A stretch of DNA of 46,474 nucleotides from Bacteriovoracaceae bacterium UBA6144 (GCA_002435705.1 DIVA01000043.1:1-46474), one strand, 5' to 3'. Shown: positions 31,673 through 41,069, counted from the first letter of the stretch. The notes: generated from the sequence alone by a model not told the origin. Made by a program: numbers and translations.

Positions 31673-34422
31673 TGAAAAAGTTATTAATCCTCCCCTTACT
31701 CTTTAGCTGCACGAAAAATGTAACTGAAAATAAATTCTATCCTCCGACGGAGCAAAAGGTTGAAGCAAGCCTTCAGGACCAGGACATCCAAGAGTTCGAA
31801 AGACTCTTCAAATCAGAAAGACCAAATATCGCATTTGCCCAATTTATTGCTCGCTCATTAAAGGATAAATCTTCTTCTAGCCTTGGTGACTTAAGTGAAA
31901 TGCTTACTGAAGAAGAGATCCAAAGGATTATTCAAACAACAAGGAATGAAAATAAAGCAATCCGTAAGTACTATCTTTACCATAACAATGAGTACCAGAA
32001 TGATCACATTCTAAGATCGGATAGGCTCGATATGTCTGAAGTCTCTGATTTCAGTTTCCACGACCATTTGGTATACAACACATTTCAATACCTACAGCAT
32101 CGAACACTTGAGAATATTAGCAACACTTATCAAGCTCAAATTACGAAACTTGAAAGTGAACTCATCCCAACCATCGCCAAGAAAATTCTTACGGAAGCCC
32201 CGCAGGATGCTCAAGAGATTGAGCAACTTGTCTCCGCTGGAAAGACAAAAGAAGCCATAGATAAGATACAAGACTCGATCTTAAAACTTGAATCGATAAG
32301 CCGAATTTTGGGAGATTCGAATCTTTCAAGTGGTGACAAAATTGTACTGGCCAGTGGCGGTGCTCTTGCCTTTGGAATCTACCAGCAGCTTAAAGATCAC
32401 AAGGATTTTATACAGTTCACCAAGAATGTCCGTGAGGTGATAAGAACAGTAGATGAATTGAAATCAAAATATAAAGAGTTTACCGCTCTCGCTGGATCGC
32501 TAGGATCGGGTCTTGATCAGATTAAAACGGGAATGGGTAGCTTTACTTCGGAACTCACTCACGCCCGCGATGGATTAAGAGATATGTTCCGAATGGCGTC
32601 CGAGAGTGCTCCAGGTACTAGTGGAGTTCAAAGCCAGAGAATCGTTGATTTTGTGAAGGATCAGATTAAAGGGAAAAAAAGTGTAAAACCAGATGAGTTC
32701 TCGGATCAATATCGCCAAAGAGCAATTCAGATCACCACGAGCCTAAACAAAAGTTTTGAAGCCGCACACTCAGCCACTCAAGGTCTCAATAGTATCATAA
32801 ACGCCTCAGTCAGGATGACTCAAATTCTTGGAGTGAGACTCCCACCAGATCTCAACAAGGCAATCGATAAGGCGCAAAAGGTCATTGCCGTGGTGTCGCT
32901 TGGTAAAAATATCATGGATGCCTATGCCTCAGGAGGAGTCGTTCCGGCGTTAAATCTTTTGAGTGGTCAGAGTCCTTTTTCGAATCCCCAGTCTGAACAA
33001 CTAAGCCAGATCAATCAAAAGCTCGATGAAGTACTTGCAAACCAAAAAATCATGATAGAGGCTCAGTTGGCAACGATGAGCATGATAAAAGATCTCTCTA
33101 TCATGATTGATCGATATCACGAAAAAGAGATGAATGCTTTAGCTGAACTTCGGGACTTTAGTCTCATTCAGCTCGAAATCCTAAAATCGAATAATCTCAA
33201 TAGTAACATTCAAGTGTGCGAACAGATCATCAATTTCCACCTCAGTTCTGCCTGGAGCGTATTTCACGAATACAAATCACCTTACCAATCAATTAACCAA
33301 CTTCAGATTTTAGATCAAAAGATTTATAGCAAAATCAATTCTCTAGGTGACCTGAGAAGAATGCTTCTCGTGGGCGGACCAAGAGTCTTAGAAGATTGCC
33401 ACCAAGCTTTTGCTAAATCTTTTGGAACATCTTTCAATAATGAGAATCCTCTCCTTGCAATTTTTGATTCGAATGAAGATAACAATTTAATGCGGTTCAA
33501 ACGGAATGTTTATTTACCGACATTACAGGCACTAAAAATGCAAACGAATGGGACGACGCCAAACCAAGCTCCACTGCATCTTCCTTCAAAAACTTTCAAG
33601 TACTCGTATAGAAAACTGAGCTATTTTGGATCGAATCAAGAGGGTGTCAACCGCTACAATTTGTCTCTTTTGATTTCATCTAAAAATCTCGAACGCTACG
33701 TTACCAGTTTACTTCTGTTATATCCTGTCTTTGAGGTCAGAGAATCTTTATGGGAGAAGGATATCAAAGAAATCGTTGATAATTATTTTGAGCGATCAAA
33801 TGAGAGGAATCAATTCTCAAACAAATCAACTCTCTTTTTGCAGAATGCTCTCTCTCTTACGCAATCAGCGATCGCTCAAGAAGCCATCATGGCCGGGGAA
33901 CCCACGTTACCAGGCTTTGATGAGAATTTGAGTATCTCCTTACTCTCAAAATCAGATTGTGGAAACATCGCAAACTATTATGAGAATAGTGAGGGGGCAG
34001 ATTTTATCTGCGCACTCCGTTCGAACCCACTTTTCATGCGCAACCATCTCGTGCATTCACTAAATCGAAATCTTTTAGTTGATAGAAAGTTCCATGAGCA
34101 TTACCAAAGGCTCCTTGAAACTAAAAACTTCAAAGCGCTCCAGCAAATTTTAAAAACTGACGCTGAAATTGTCGAATTAACAAAAAATAACAAATCTGTG
34201 TTGGCGCTAAAACTTTCGGGCCTCAGAGCTTCGGGGAGCAATGACGTTTTTATTAAACTTCCAACACCTCAGGATGTTCTTGAAGGGAAAGTACTTTATT
34301 CAGAAAATATGCAAAAACTTCTCGTTATCCAAGACTCGATCATCTCGCATCTCGAGAAGACATTTCCAATTCAGCGAGAATTCAATCAGAAATTCTGGAC
34401 ACAAATACTCATACAGAAATAA
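31672..34422 (+). CDS. Large helical lipoprotein, unknown
   Basis: 916 residues with a short signal peptide and lipobox-like LLFSC (C13). The protein is predicted overwhelmingly helical, with long amphipathic coiled-coil-like stretches at about 140-215, 260-310 and 430-510. Two more hydrophobic segments are seen: KIVLASGGALAFGIYQQ near 223 and KVIAVVSLGKNIMDAYASGG near 403. No enzyme motif is visible. Composition is more AT-rich than the neighbouring conserved genes. It is co-translated with the collagen-like lipoprotein and followed by a strong terminator, so the two form a unit. It could be a scaffold, adhesin partner or pore-forming protein; the sequence does not decide. Confidence 0.85.
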   Translation: MKKLLILPLLFSCTKNVTENKFYPPTEQKVEASLQDQDIQEFERLFKSERPNIAFAQFIARSLKDKSSSSLGDLSEMLTEEEIQRIIQTTRNENKAIRKYYLYHNNEYQNDHILRSDRLDMSEVSDFSFHDHLVYNTFQYLQHRTLENISNTYQAQITKLESELIPTIAKKILTEAPQDAQEIEQLVSAGKTKEAIDKIQDSILKLESISRILGDSNLSSGDKIVLASGGALAFGIYQQLKDHKDFIQFTKNVREVIRTVDELKSKYKEFTALAGSLGSGLDQIKTGMGSFTSELTHARDGLRDMFRMASESAPGTSGVQSQRIVDFVKDQIKGKKSVKPDEFSDQYRQRAIQITTSLNKSFEAAHSATQGLNSIINASVRMTQILGVRLPPDLNKAIDKAQKVIAVVSLGKNIMDAYASGGVVPALNLLSGQSPFSNPQSEQLSQINQKLDEVLANQKIMIEAQLATMSMIKDLSIMIDRYHEKEMNALAELRDFSLIQLEILKSNNLNSNIQVCEQIINFHLSSAWSVFHEYKSPYQSINQLQILDQKIYSKINSLGDLRRMLLVGGPRVLEDCHQAFAKSFGTSFNNENPLLAIFDSNEDNNLMRFKRNVYLPTLQALKMQTNGTTPNQAPLHLPSKTFKYSYRKLSYFGSNQEGVNRYNLSLLISSKNLERYVTSLLLLYPVFEVRESLWEKDIKEIVDNYFERSNERNQFSNKSTLFLQNALSLTQSAIAQEAIMAGEPTLPGFDENLSISLLSKSDCGNIANYYENSEGADFICALRSNPLFMRNHLVHSLNRNLLVDRKFHEHYQRLLETKNFKALQQILKTDAEIVELTKNNKSVLALKLSGLRASGSNDVFIKLPTPQDVLEGKVLYSENMQKLLVIQDSIISHLEKTFPIQREFNQKFWTQILIQK

Positions 34423-34437
34423 AGTGTGTTTCACCAC

Positions 34438-34474
34438 GTAGGACCATGCCCCTTAGCATGGTCCTACTGTTTTA
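34438..34474 (+). terminator. Rho-independent terminator after lipoprotein operon
   Basis: gtaggaccatgc (34438-34449) and gcatggtcctac (34456-34467) form a perfect 12-bp stem with a 6-nt loop, followed by tgtttta. It lies 15 nt after the stop codon. Confidence 0.9.
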
Positions 34475-34558
34475 GTCATTCTTGCCTAGTAAATTTGTTC
34501 AACACGATCCCCATCAAAATGTTAAGATTTATTATCAAATCAATTGATGGAGACATTC

Positions 34559-35167
34559 ATGCCCCGACAGCTTTTTCTCATGGCTTCATTTCTCATCGCT
34601 ACCTCGGCAATCGCACGAATCGATGACCCCCATACTCAGTGTGATGCGACTCGCATGTCCTCAAGTGGGCCGATTGAGACCATCCTTGCTTTACAGAATA
34701 GTATCACTCAAAGCAATTGCCCGAACCAGGGACGGATGAACGCCATTTGCATCTTTATTGGAGATAAATCAGTCGATAAGACCCCTGACACTGACTATAA
34801 CTTCAACTATCAACGAATTGTGTATGATGCCGCTTGTGTTGATTACAACAACGACTCAGACGAAGAAATTGCCCGCAAAGTGAGGGCCATGTGGAAACTC
34901 TACGGCGACAACGTTCGATGTGGACCCATGGGTGTCCCTTCTACCGGCTCACCACTCAGGTATGCGATTCATACGTTTTTTGACGAATTTATCACTGAAG
35001 CCATTAGCTTTTGGCAACTCGACCTTAATGTGATTGAAAATGGCCAAACCATGCTTGATTTTTTGGATTACCGCATTGAGCGCTCAACTGGAATCGTCAA
35101 AAGAAACCTTGAACTGTATCGCAGAGGTTTTGTCGCGAGAGGGGCTAAAAAGAGAAGTGAGCTATGA
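34559..35167 (+). CDS. Secreted protein of unknown family
   Basis: 202 residues from the ATG at 34559 (ggaga 5 nt upstream), giving signal peptide MPRQLFLMASFLIATSAIA. Mature Cys residues (TQC, NC, AIC, AAC, RC) suggest disulfides. The N-terminal half includes IETILALQNSITQSNC and FNYQRIVYDAACVDYN. No family is recognised. An upstream -10-like TATTAT lies at 34530-34535. It overlaps the next gene by ATGA, so the two form a coupled pair. Confidence 0.82.
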   Translation: MPRQLFLMASFLIATSAIARIDDPHTQCDATRMSSSGPIETILALQNSITQSNCPNQGRMNAICIFIGDKSVDKTPDTDYNFNYQRIVYDAACVDYNNDSDEEIARKVRAMWKLYGDNVRCGPMGVPSTGSPLRYAIHTFFDEFITEAISFWQLDLNVIENGQTMLDFLDYRIERSTGIVKRNLELYRRGFVARGAKKRSEL

Positions 35168-37605
35168 AAGCTCTCTTAGTCATACTCCTCGCCTCTCCAT
35201 TGTATGCTAGTGTTAACCCTTGTGATGGTCTGCCGTCAAGCTCATTGGATCAGTTAGACCTCAACATCGCCATCCCGAATTGCTTAAGCCATCGAGCACT
35301 CACCAACGCACGAGGGGAAAAGAGAAATACAAAACTTCTCTGCGACTGTAAAAATGATTTTCAAACGAAATCAATGCTTCCCATTCAAACGGCACAAACA
35401 AAACAAAAAAAGCAAGAACTCTTCTTCAAAGCCATGCTTGATGAGTTTGAAAAAATTCAAAAGAATAACCTCGTTGATCTAGTAAAACTCAGCCAGATTG
35501 ATACAGGTGGAAGCCTTAAGTTTGAAACATCTCTTAAGGCGTGTGAGTTCAAAGCTAAAGAAAGCTTCACCTCAGGGTGTGGTTCAAAAGCTGCTGTGGC
35601 GTTATTTGAAAAATCAGATGCTTTAAAAATTGATAAAAGCAAATTATCAAATGAAGTCTTGAACCTCATGGCCCCTCTGAAATCACCTCCAAGGCAAGGT
35701 CTGCTCAACAGGACTACACTCTTCGCCAATCACTCGGCCCAACAGTGCTCACTGACTGAGATTGAGGCTATGAAATTTAGTGGCGAAGCGCTAAATGCGA
35801 TACTTGCTCCGGAATTTATTCGGGCCTTTAAAAACTACTCGACGGCACATCCTGGGAAATCACTTTCTGAGCTCTTCGAGGGCACAGGATTTGATTTATC
35901 TTTAAAAGATCTTTTACTCCAACACCCTTTGATTAGTATGCATATGCAGTCAAAAGATCAATTCATGCGACTGATGGATTCTGTGGCTCCCCCACAATCC
36001 ACAAAGAGTCTGAATGACTCACTTATGAATGCAGAGAATTCAACTATCTTTGATAAAAAATTGGCTGATTCCTGTGCGACAAGTTTTAATAATTTAAAGT
36101 CTTCTCTGTGCACTGATAAATTTGAAGAAGGTGAAATAGAGCTTGATCCATTCGGAAACCTCCCACGGCTTGGTTTTAATATTAAGGCCGATCTTCCCTC
36201 CTTGGCCGGCACTCAAGAAATGATAGAGCTGAATCAACAAGTCCTCGCTTTTTGCCCTTGGGAGAATAATTCTAATGCCCAAAACCTCACAAAATCAGTG
36301 GCTACCTTTGATGAACTTATCGATTCTCGTTATCACCGCATGTCGAATGAACAATTTTCTAATGCAAAATATGTGAGCGAGATCTCTACCGCCCGCGATC
36401 AAATTTGTGAGATGAAAAATGAATCAAAACCATGCGCTAGCTTTAGCTCTCTGGTTGAAAGGCATCAATGCATGGCCGCTCAATTATGGCGTGAGTCGCA
36501 TGCTCGCCCCTCGCCCGTTTCTCCAACGCTGGCAGATCGACCTATCGCACAGCTGATAAGAGGTCTCTTGCCACCACTCGAGACTCTTGATGCTCCTACA
36601 AAAAATGAACTAGCACGGATTGGGATTATACCGCTCTCCAAGAGTGAGCGCCCGAGCGCGGCTCAAGTGGCTCAGGCAGCCGCCCAGGTGGAGCGCTTCA
36701 ACCCACAATTTACCAGCTCATCAAGTGCGACACTTCCACGCCAGCGCTCAGAATCTCAAACCAATGCTCGAGCTCAGGAAATGGCAGTGAGTCCATCGGC
36801 AGCTCCCATAACACCTCAGCAGTCCAACTACTCCGCTCAACTGGCAGAAGTCATGGGCCAGAAGCAAAAAATGTTTGAAGAATCCAATGAAACCTATCGC
36901 AGTGTGATCGATGAACTGATCAAGCGTCGTCTGGATAAACCGAGCAAGGCAGAGGTGACGAAAGCTGTACAAGAAGAGTTTCAACGAACCTCCACACCTT
37001 TTGATCCTCGCTCACGGGAAGGACAAAGCTTCATTAATAATATCGTGAATAATTACCCCGCTGCTGTTCGTACCAATAACCCTCAGGTGATCTCTCGCCC
37101 CTTCGAACAAGAGAGAGTTGCCGAGGCCTTGAATGAAGCCATTGCAGTGACTAATGCAGCTTCTCAAAACCAAACCAACCGCACGATGGCAAGCACGGAT
37201 ATCAAATCTGTGGCGACTTCAGCACGCTTAACCAGTTCTGCAGCTGCTGGTGGGATTGAGAAAGTGGTGGTGACTGATCCAAAACTTAACCTCAACGATC
37301 CCGGCTTACCACAACTCCTGCAATCGGTACTTACTTTGAATGAAAATGGCGAAATGCTCAAAACAATGCTCGATCAGCGGAAAGATTTTATTTTAAAACT
37401 CAACACAACAGAAGTGATGATGGATTTTGATCCAGAGGCTCAGACTTATCGCATTCGTCCCTTGGGTTCAGTTCCTAATGAAGTTATCCTTAGTCTCAAT
37501 CGTTTTGTGAATGACTACTCTCTCATTGCTCGTGTGCGTGACAGCCGTCACACGACATTGAATGCTCTGGTGCAAGAGCTGCAGCAGTCTCAATCTTCAT
37601 TTTAA
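35164..37605 (+). CDS. Large secreted protein, unknown, helical with low-complexity middle
   Basis: 813 residues with signal peptide MKALLVILLASPLYA. A Cys-rich start (NPCDG, PNC, LLCDCKND) is followed by a mostly helical region. An Ala/Gln/Ser-rich linker lies around 495-560 (AAQVAQAAAQVERF, SSSATLPRQRSESQ), then a coiled-coil stretch (KQKMFEESNETYRSVIDELIKR-type) and a final compact region. No catalytic motif or membrane segment apart from the signal is seen. It is translationally coupled to the 202-residue gene. Its last 9 bases overlap the convergent GIY-YIG gene. An envelope-structural or secreted role is likely but not shown. Confidence 0.85.
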   Translation: MKALLVILLASPLYASVNPCDGLPSSSLDQLDLNIAIPNCLSHRALTNARGEKRNTKLLCDCKNDFQTKSMLPIQTAQTKQKKQELFFKAMLDEFEKIQKNNLVDLVKLSQIDTGGSLKFETSLKACEFKAKESFTSGCGSKAAVALFEKSDALKIDKSKLSNEVLNLMAPLKSPPRQGLLNRTTLFANHSAQQCSLTEIEAMKFSGEALNAILAPEFIRAFKNYSTAHPGKSLSELFEGTGFDLSLKDLLLQHPLISMHMQSKDQFMRLMDSVAPPQSTKSLNDSLMNAENSTIFDKKLADSCATSFNNLKSSLCTDKFEEGEIELDPFGNLPRLGFNIKADLPSLAGTQEMIELNQQVLAFCPWENNSNAQNLTKSVATFDELIDSRYHRMSNEQFSNAKYVSEISTARDQICEMKNESKPCASFSSLVERHQCMAAQLWRESHARPSPVSPTLADRPIAQLIRGLLPPLETLDAPTKNELARIGIIPLSKSERPSAAQVAQAAAQVERFNPQFTSSSSATLPRQRSESQTNARAQEMAVSPSAAPITPQQSNYSAQLAEVMGQKQKMFEESNETYRSVIDELIKRRLDKPSKAEVTKAVQEEFQRTSTPFDPRSREGQSFINNIVNNYPAAVRTNNPQVISRPFEQERVAEALNEAIAVTNAASQNQTNRTMASTDIKSVATSARLTSSAAAGGIEKVVVTDPKLNLNDPGLPQLLQSVLTLNENGEMLKTMLDQRKDFILKLNTTEVMMDFDPEAQTYRIRPLGSVPNEVILSLNRFVNDYSLIARVRDSRHTTLNALVQELQQSQSSF

Positions 37606-37887
37606 GAGCTTTAATTTATCCTCTCGCTTGAGGCCCTTTATACGGGCTTCAAGCTTAGAAGCACTTGAGCGATCCTTACATTTTTTCTTAAATCTAAATC
37701 CGAGCGCGATGTCAGTGCTAAAAAACTTAGCCCCTCCCTTAATCTCGCCCTTATGCTGTCTCAACCGACGCTCAAGATCCGTCGTAATCCCAGTGTAGAG
37801 CTTCCCTTTTTGGGTCTCCACCATATAGACCCACCAGACTGAGGTTTTTTTATTCTTTTTTGGGGTTTTCATTTTCTTGGCAGTCAT
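37597..37887 (-). CDS. GIY-YIG nuclease family protein (UPF0213/YhbQ-like)
   Basis: 96 residues. The GIY-YIG core is WWVYMVETQKGKLYTGITTDLERRLRQHKG, with the downstream catalytic Glu in ASKLEARIKGLKR. Single-domain proteins of this group are widespread, and YhbQ of E. coli is a structure-specific or non-specific nuclease. The N-terminus is Lys-rich (MTAKKMKTPKKNKKT). No SD is visible, so the start could be the second ATG 15 nt downstream. Confidence 0.88.
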   Translation of the reverse strand: MTAKKMKTPKKNKKTSVWWVYMVETQKGKLYTGITTDLERRLRQHKGEIKGGAKFFSTDIALGFRFKKKCKDRSSASKLEARIKGLKREDKLKLLK

Positions 37888-37923
37888 AGGATGATTGTTT
37901 CAAATAAGCATCGAGGAGTCCAA

Positions 37924-38313
37924 ATGAGTTTTCTTCAAGAATTTAAAACCTTTGCTATGCGTGGAAATGTCATCGATCTCGCCGTCGGTGTGGTGATTGG
38001 TGGGGCTTTTGGAAAGATTGTCTCAAGCCTTGTGGCCAATATCATCACTCCCGTGATTGGCGTTCTTGTCGGTGGGGTGGATTTTAAAGATTTAAAATTT
38101 ATCCTGAAAGAGGGAGAAACTCCCGTGACACTGGACTATGGAATCTTTGTACAAAATGTCTTTGATTTCATCATCGTGGCTTTTGCCATTTTTCTCTTCA
38201 TCAAGGCGCTCAATAAATTTCAAAAGAATGAAGTTGCTAAGCCGGCGGCTCCAGCTCCCACTCCAGCGGACATTGTCCTTCTCACTGAGATCCGTGATCT
38301 CTTAAAGAAATAA
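37924..38313 (+). CDS. mscL: Large-conductance mechanosensitive channel
   Basis: 129 residues from the ATG at 37924 (SD gaggag), rather than 33 nt earlier. FLQEFKTFAMRGNVIDLAVGVVIGGAFGKIV is the family N-terminus and first helix (shown in parts: FKTFAMRGNV, DLAVGVVIGGAFGKIV). The second helix is FDFIIVAFAIFLFIKAL, and the C-terminal bundle is LLTEIRDLLKK. It opens under membrane tension to release solutes during hypo-osmotic shock. Confidence 0.96.
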   Translation: MSFLQEFKTFAMRGNVIDLAVGVVIGGAFGKIVSSLVANIITPVIGVLVGGVDFKDLKFILKEGETPVTLDYGIFVQNVFDFIIVAFAIFLFIKALNKFQKNEVAKPAAPAPTPADIVLLTEIRDLLKK

Positions 38314-38315
38314 GT

Positions 38316-38696
38316 CTATCCCACCACTTCTGTTTGGACAGTGGTGGGTGCATGTAAAACTTTATGAATGGGACACTTGTTGGCGATCTCGGTGAGCTTA
38401 TCCCGCTGCTCACCATTGAGATGCGGATCAAAAGAAAGTGTGCGACCGATCACCACTTCTTTTCCTTCTGAAATAAATTTGACTCCGACTTTTGTTTTGC
38501 CGATATCCCAACCTTTGCGTTTGGCGTACATCTGCATGGTCTGCAGCGTGCACCCCACCAGTGCTGCCTCCATTAATTCGTGCGGATTCATTCCTTTATC
38601 TTCTCCCCCCAGTTCTCTTGAGAGATCAGCATCAATGAGGTGTCGAGAGTCAGACAAAGAGGCATGAAATTTTTCTTCTAAATGACCATGAACCAT
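38316..38696 (-). CDS. OsmC family peroxidase-like protein
   Basis: 126 residues. The two reactive Cys residues of the family are present: C49 in AALVGCTLQTM and C108 in IANKCPIHKVL. Length and the GEDKGMNPHELMEAAL block match OsmC/YhfA-type thiol peroxidases that reduce organic hydroperoxides. It is divergent from the methyltransferase gene (43-base gap) and convergent with mscL. Confidence 0.93.
   Translation of the reverse strand: MVHGHLEEKFHASLSDSRHLIDADLSRELGGEDKGMNPHELMEAALVGCTLQTMQMYAKRKGWDIGKTKVGVKFISEGKEVVIGRTLSFDPHLNGEQRDKLTEIANKCPIHKVLHAPTTVQTEVVG
38320..38348. terminator. Stem-loop between convergent mscL and osmC-family genes
   Basis: cccaccac (38320-38327) pairs with gtggtggg (38341-38348), and an inner ctgt/acag can also form. 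It lies 7 nt after the mscL stop, inside the last codons of the OsmC gene. No T-tract follows, so it is at best a weak bidirectional terminator. Confidence 0.4.
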
Positions 38697-38739
38697 ACTG
38701 GGCCTTTGCTAATGGATAAAGTTTGATTAAGCTATTCTT

Positions 38740-39360
38740 ATGAAAGCATTCGAAAAAGAGTACTGGCAAACCAATTATTCAGACCTCAAGACTATTGATG
38801 GCATAGGAAATGTGAAAGATCACTCGCGTTATGTGTCGGCCTATTTCAACCTTGAAGGTTTTGAAGCTGAGTCCATCATTGATCTAGGTTTTGGTATGGG
38901 GCGCCTACTTAAAGAGTTTAAGCGAGTGCTTAAACCTCGAAGAGTGGCAGGGATCGAGCCTTCGGAATATATTTTTAAAAAACTCAAGCTCCCCGGCGCT
39001 CATTTGCGGCAGATGGATCTTTTAAGCTGGGCACAGGATCCAAAAGAGAAATGGATTTATGACCTCGCCATTTTAAATTCTGTTTTGCAGTATATTTCAA
39101 ATAAAGATCTTAAAATCATTCTGCCCATTCTCGCTCGTCGGAGTCGCTACCTTTACCTCACAGTTCCCACTGAAATTGAATATCAACGGCAAAAAAGTGA
39201 ACTCTCCTTCAAGGATGATTGGGCCATTATTCGCAGCCAGAAGGAATATCTGAAGCTACTGCGCCCCCACTTCACCTTTATTTCTAGTCGCATGCTGGAA
39301 AGCAAGCATTACTACTCATCGCGCAATACACCTTTCCAAGATCTACTCTTTCGATTCTAG
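38740..39360 (+). CDS. Class I SAM-dependent methyltransferase
   Basis: 206 residues. Motif I is IIDLGFGMGRLLKEF (D48-G54), with the ribose-binding acidic residue in VAGIEPSEY (E73). A motif IV-like YDLAILNSVLQYIS follows. The substrate cannot be inferred. No SD precedes the ATG; TAAGCT lies exactly 6 nt upstream with TTGCTA 16 nt before it, so it may be transcribed as a leaderless message. No coupled neighbour. Confidence 0.88.
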   Translation: MKAFEKEYWQTNYSDLKTIDGIGNVKDHSRYVSAYFNLEGFEAESIIDLGFGMGRLLKEFKRVLKPRRVAGIEPSEYIFKKLKLPGAHLRQMDLLSWAQDPKEKWIYDLAILNSVLQYISNKDLKIILPILARRSRYLYLTVPTEIEYQRQKSELSFKDDWAIIRSQKEYLKLLRPHFTFISSRMLESKHYYSSRNTPFQDLLFRF

Positions 39361-39448
39361 GCCTAACCAACTCTTCACACTTGTTAATCTTTTCAATATC
39401 TACTGCTTTGAGTAAAAGCTCATGACCCCTCATTTTAAGGAGCTTTCT

Positions 39449-40111
39449 ATGCGTTTATTCCTGTTTGGAATCATACTTTTTACGAGTTTAAGTGCTCTTG
39501 CCCTACCTGTTTATAACTGTGATCTCACGGTCATTGAAAAAGGGAGCCGCTCTTCCTACGCGTGGACGAAGAAACTTCTTCTCTCTCCCGCTTTTACTAA
39601 CACTGAAACCTTTCATCACACAAAGGTCGAGTTGCGTGTCCAGGCCTCTGGGATCCTCGCTGGGACGGTTAATGGGCAACCCAATTTTTTAATTTCTGGA
39701 GACGTCTTTGATGGAAAATTCGAATCGGCTTTTCATAAAGGAGTGGTGAAGTGTGACTCTGTGGGAGAGCTGCCATTCGTCTTTCAATTTAAACCATGGA
39801 AGCAGTACTTCAGCGTCGATACTTTTGTCTCGCAAGGCCATATTCAAAACTCCGTTTCCCTCTCACAAATTGATCATAATCTTATCTGTTTTCAAGGTGA
39901 CGCAGCAGAAGCGTTTAAATTCCTCTCAGAAAACTTGAAGGCGAAGGCCCGTTTTGTTGATGAGTATGAGTTTGAAATGACTTGGACTCAACGTGATTGC
40001 GTCCGCTCGATTGGAACAAATCCTGATGACTATGAGTGCGTGGATTATCAGGACAGAGCACGGACACGGAAAGTTTTTAGCTGTAATGGCAGACCTGATC
40101 CACGTTCATAG
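39449..40111 (+). CDS. Secreted protein of unknown family
   Basis: 220 residues from the ATG at 39449 (SD aaggag), signal peptide MRLFLFGIILFTSLSALA. The body looks beta-rich with Cys residues in YNCDL, VKCDS, LICFQ, RDCVR, YECVD and FSCNG, probably paired. The C-terminus is hydrophilic. No domain is recognised. The last 6 bases overlap the convergent S4 gene. Confidence 0.83.
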   Translation: MRLFLFGIILFTSLSALALPVYNCDLTVIEKGSRSSYAWTKKLLLSPAFTNTETFHHTKVELRVQASGILAGTVNGQPNFLISGDVFDGKFESAFHKGVVKCDSVGELPFVFQFKPWKQYFSVDTFVSQGHIQNSVSLSQIDHNLICFQGDAAEAFKFLSENLKAKARFVDEYEFEMTWTQRDCVRSIGTNPDDYECVDYQDRARTRKVFSCNGRPDPRS

Positions 40112-40315
40112 GACGACAACAACTTTCATGTCTTCAAACTCGACCACTTGACCCGCACGGATTTTACATCTCTTGCGGGTCTCCACCACTCCGTCCACTT
40201 TCACCACACCGGTGGCGATGATGTGTTTCGCCACACCACCGTTTGGGGCCATATCAACAAGCTTCATGAGGTCACACAGATCAATATGGGTGCCAGTGAG
40301 TTTAAATTCCTTCAT
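40106..40315 (-). CDS. ybcJ: S4-domain RNA-binding protein, YbcJ-like
   Basis: 69 residues covering a single S4 domain: IDLCDLMKLVDMAPNGGVAKHII, then VVKVDGVVETRKRCKIRAGQVVEF. Length and sequence match the YbcJ family of small RNA-binding proteins. The start overlaps the previous gene by ATGA, making it last of a three-gene minus-strand operon with the cyclophilin. Confidence 0.92.
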   Translation of the reverse strand: MKEFKLTGTHIDLCDLMKLVDMAPNGGVAKHIIATGVVKVDGVVETRKRCKIRAGQVVEFEDMKVVVVL

Positions 40316-40512
40316 TCCTGACTGCGCTTTTTCATCTCAGCGATGACATCTTTAAGTAACTTTTCACACTCGCTCTCACTCATGCCAGCTAGGACGTGAC
40401 TCTTTTGCAGAGGAGCTGCATCACCGCCACCATTCTTAAAAGAGCTTAAGCGATTATTGAGATTATTTCTTAAGGTGCGAAGTTTCTTGGGAGTCATTTC
40501 AGTCAAATTCAT
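40312..40512 (-). CDS. Small hypothetical protein in cyclophilin operon
   Basis: 66 residues, charged and helical (MTPKKLRTLRNNLNNRLSSF, SECEKLLKDVIAEMKKRSQE), with no signal peptide. It overlaps both neighbours by ATGA, which supports it as a real gene. The family is not recognised. Between a peptidyl-prolyl isomerase and an RNA-binding protein, its role is unknown. Confidence 0.75.
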   Translation of the reverse strand: MNLTEMTPKKLRTLRNNLNNRLSSFKNGGGDAAPLQKSHVLAGMSESECEKLLKDVIAEMKKRSQE

Positions 40513-41069
40513 TTTTTAGCCTTCCTACGGATCGATTTAATCAGCACTGTATCCATCGGCACATTTTGATGACCCGAGCGGTTGCCAGTGCGGACTTCTT
40601 TTATGCGGTTTACCACATGCATTCCCGATCTGACTTTACCAAAAACAGCATATCCGAATCCTGCATCGGTGGTATCACGGTGATCTAAAAAGGAGTTATC
40701 CACCACGTTGATAAAAAACTGCGAAGAAGCTGAATGCGGATCAGGGGTGCGCGCCATGGCCAGGGTGCCCGTTTCATTTTTGAGCCCATTGGCAGCTTCA
40801 TTTTTTATGGTGGCGCGAGTCTTTTTCTGCTCCATTTTCTCAGTAAATCCCCCACCTTGAATCATGAAGGTCGAGATCACGCGATGAAAAATCGTAAGGT
40901 CATAAAACTTATCGTCCACGTATTGCAGGAAGTTTTTCACACTCAGAGGAGCCTTATCTTCAAAAAGCTCAATCTCTACCGTGCCGTGGCTTGTCTGCAT
41001 TTCAACGATAGGATTTTCGGCTTGTACAGAAAAACTCAAAAGACTTAACAAGATCACAATAAATTTCAT
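40509..41069 (-). CDS. ppiA: Periplasmic cyclophilin-type peptidyl-prolyl cis-trans isomerase
   Basis: 186 residues with signal peptide MKFIVILLSLLSFSVQA. Active-site blocks of cyclophilin are present: FHRVISTFMIQGGGF, ARTPDPHSASSQFFINV and GYAVFGKVRSGMHVV. It catalyses proline isomerisation during folding of exported proteins. SD gagagg precedes the ATG. First of a three-gene operon. PpiA rather than PpiB is chosen because of the signal peptide. Confidence 0.93.
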   Translation of the reverse strand: MKFIVILLSLLSFSVQAENPIVEMQTSHGTVEIELFEDKAPLSVKNFLQYVDDKFYDLTIFHRVISTFMIQGGGFTEKMEQKKTRATIKNEAANGLKNETGTLAMARTPDPHSASSQFFINVVDNSFLDHRDTTDAGFGYAVFGKVRSGMHVVNRIKEVRTGNRSGHQNVPMDTVLIKSIRRKAKK

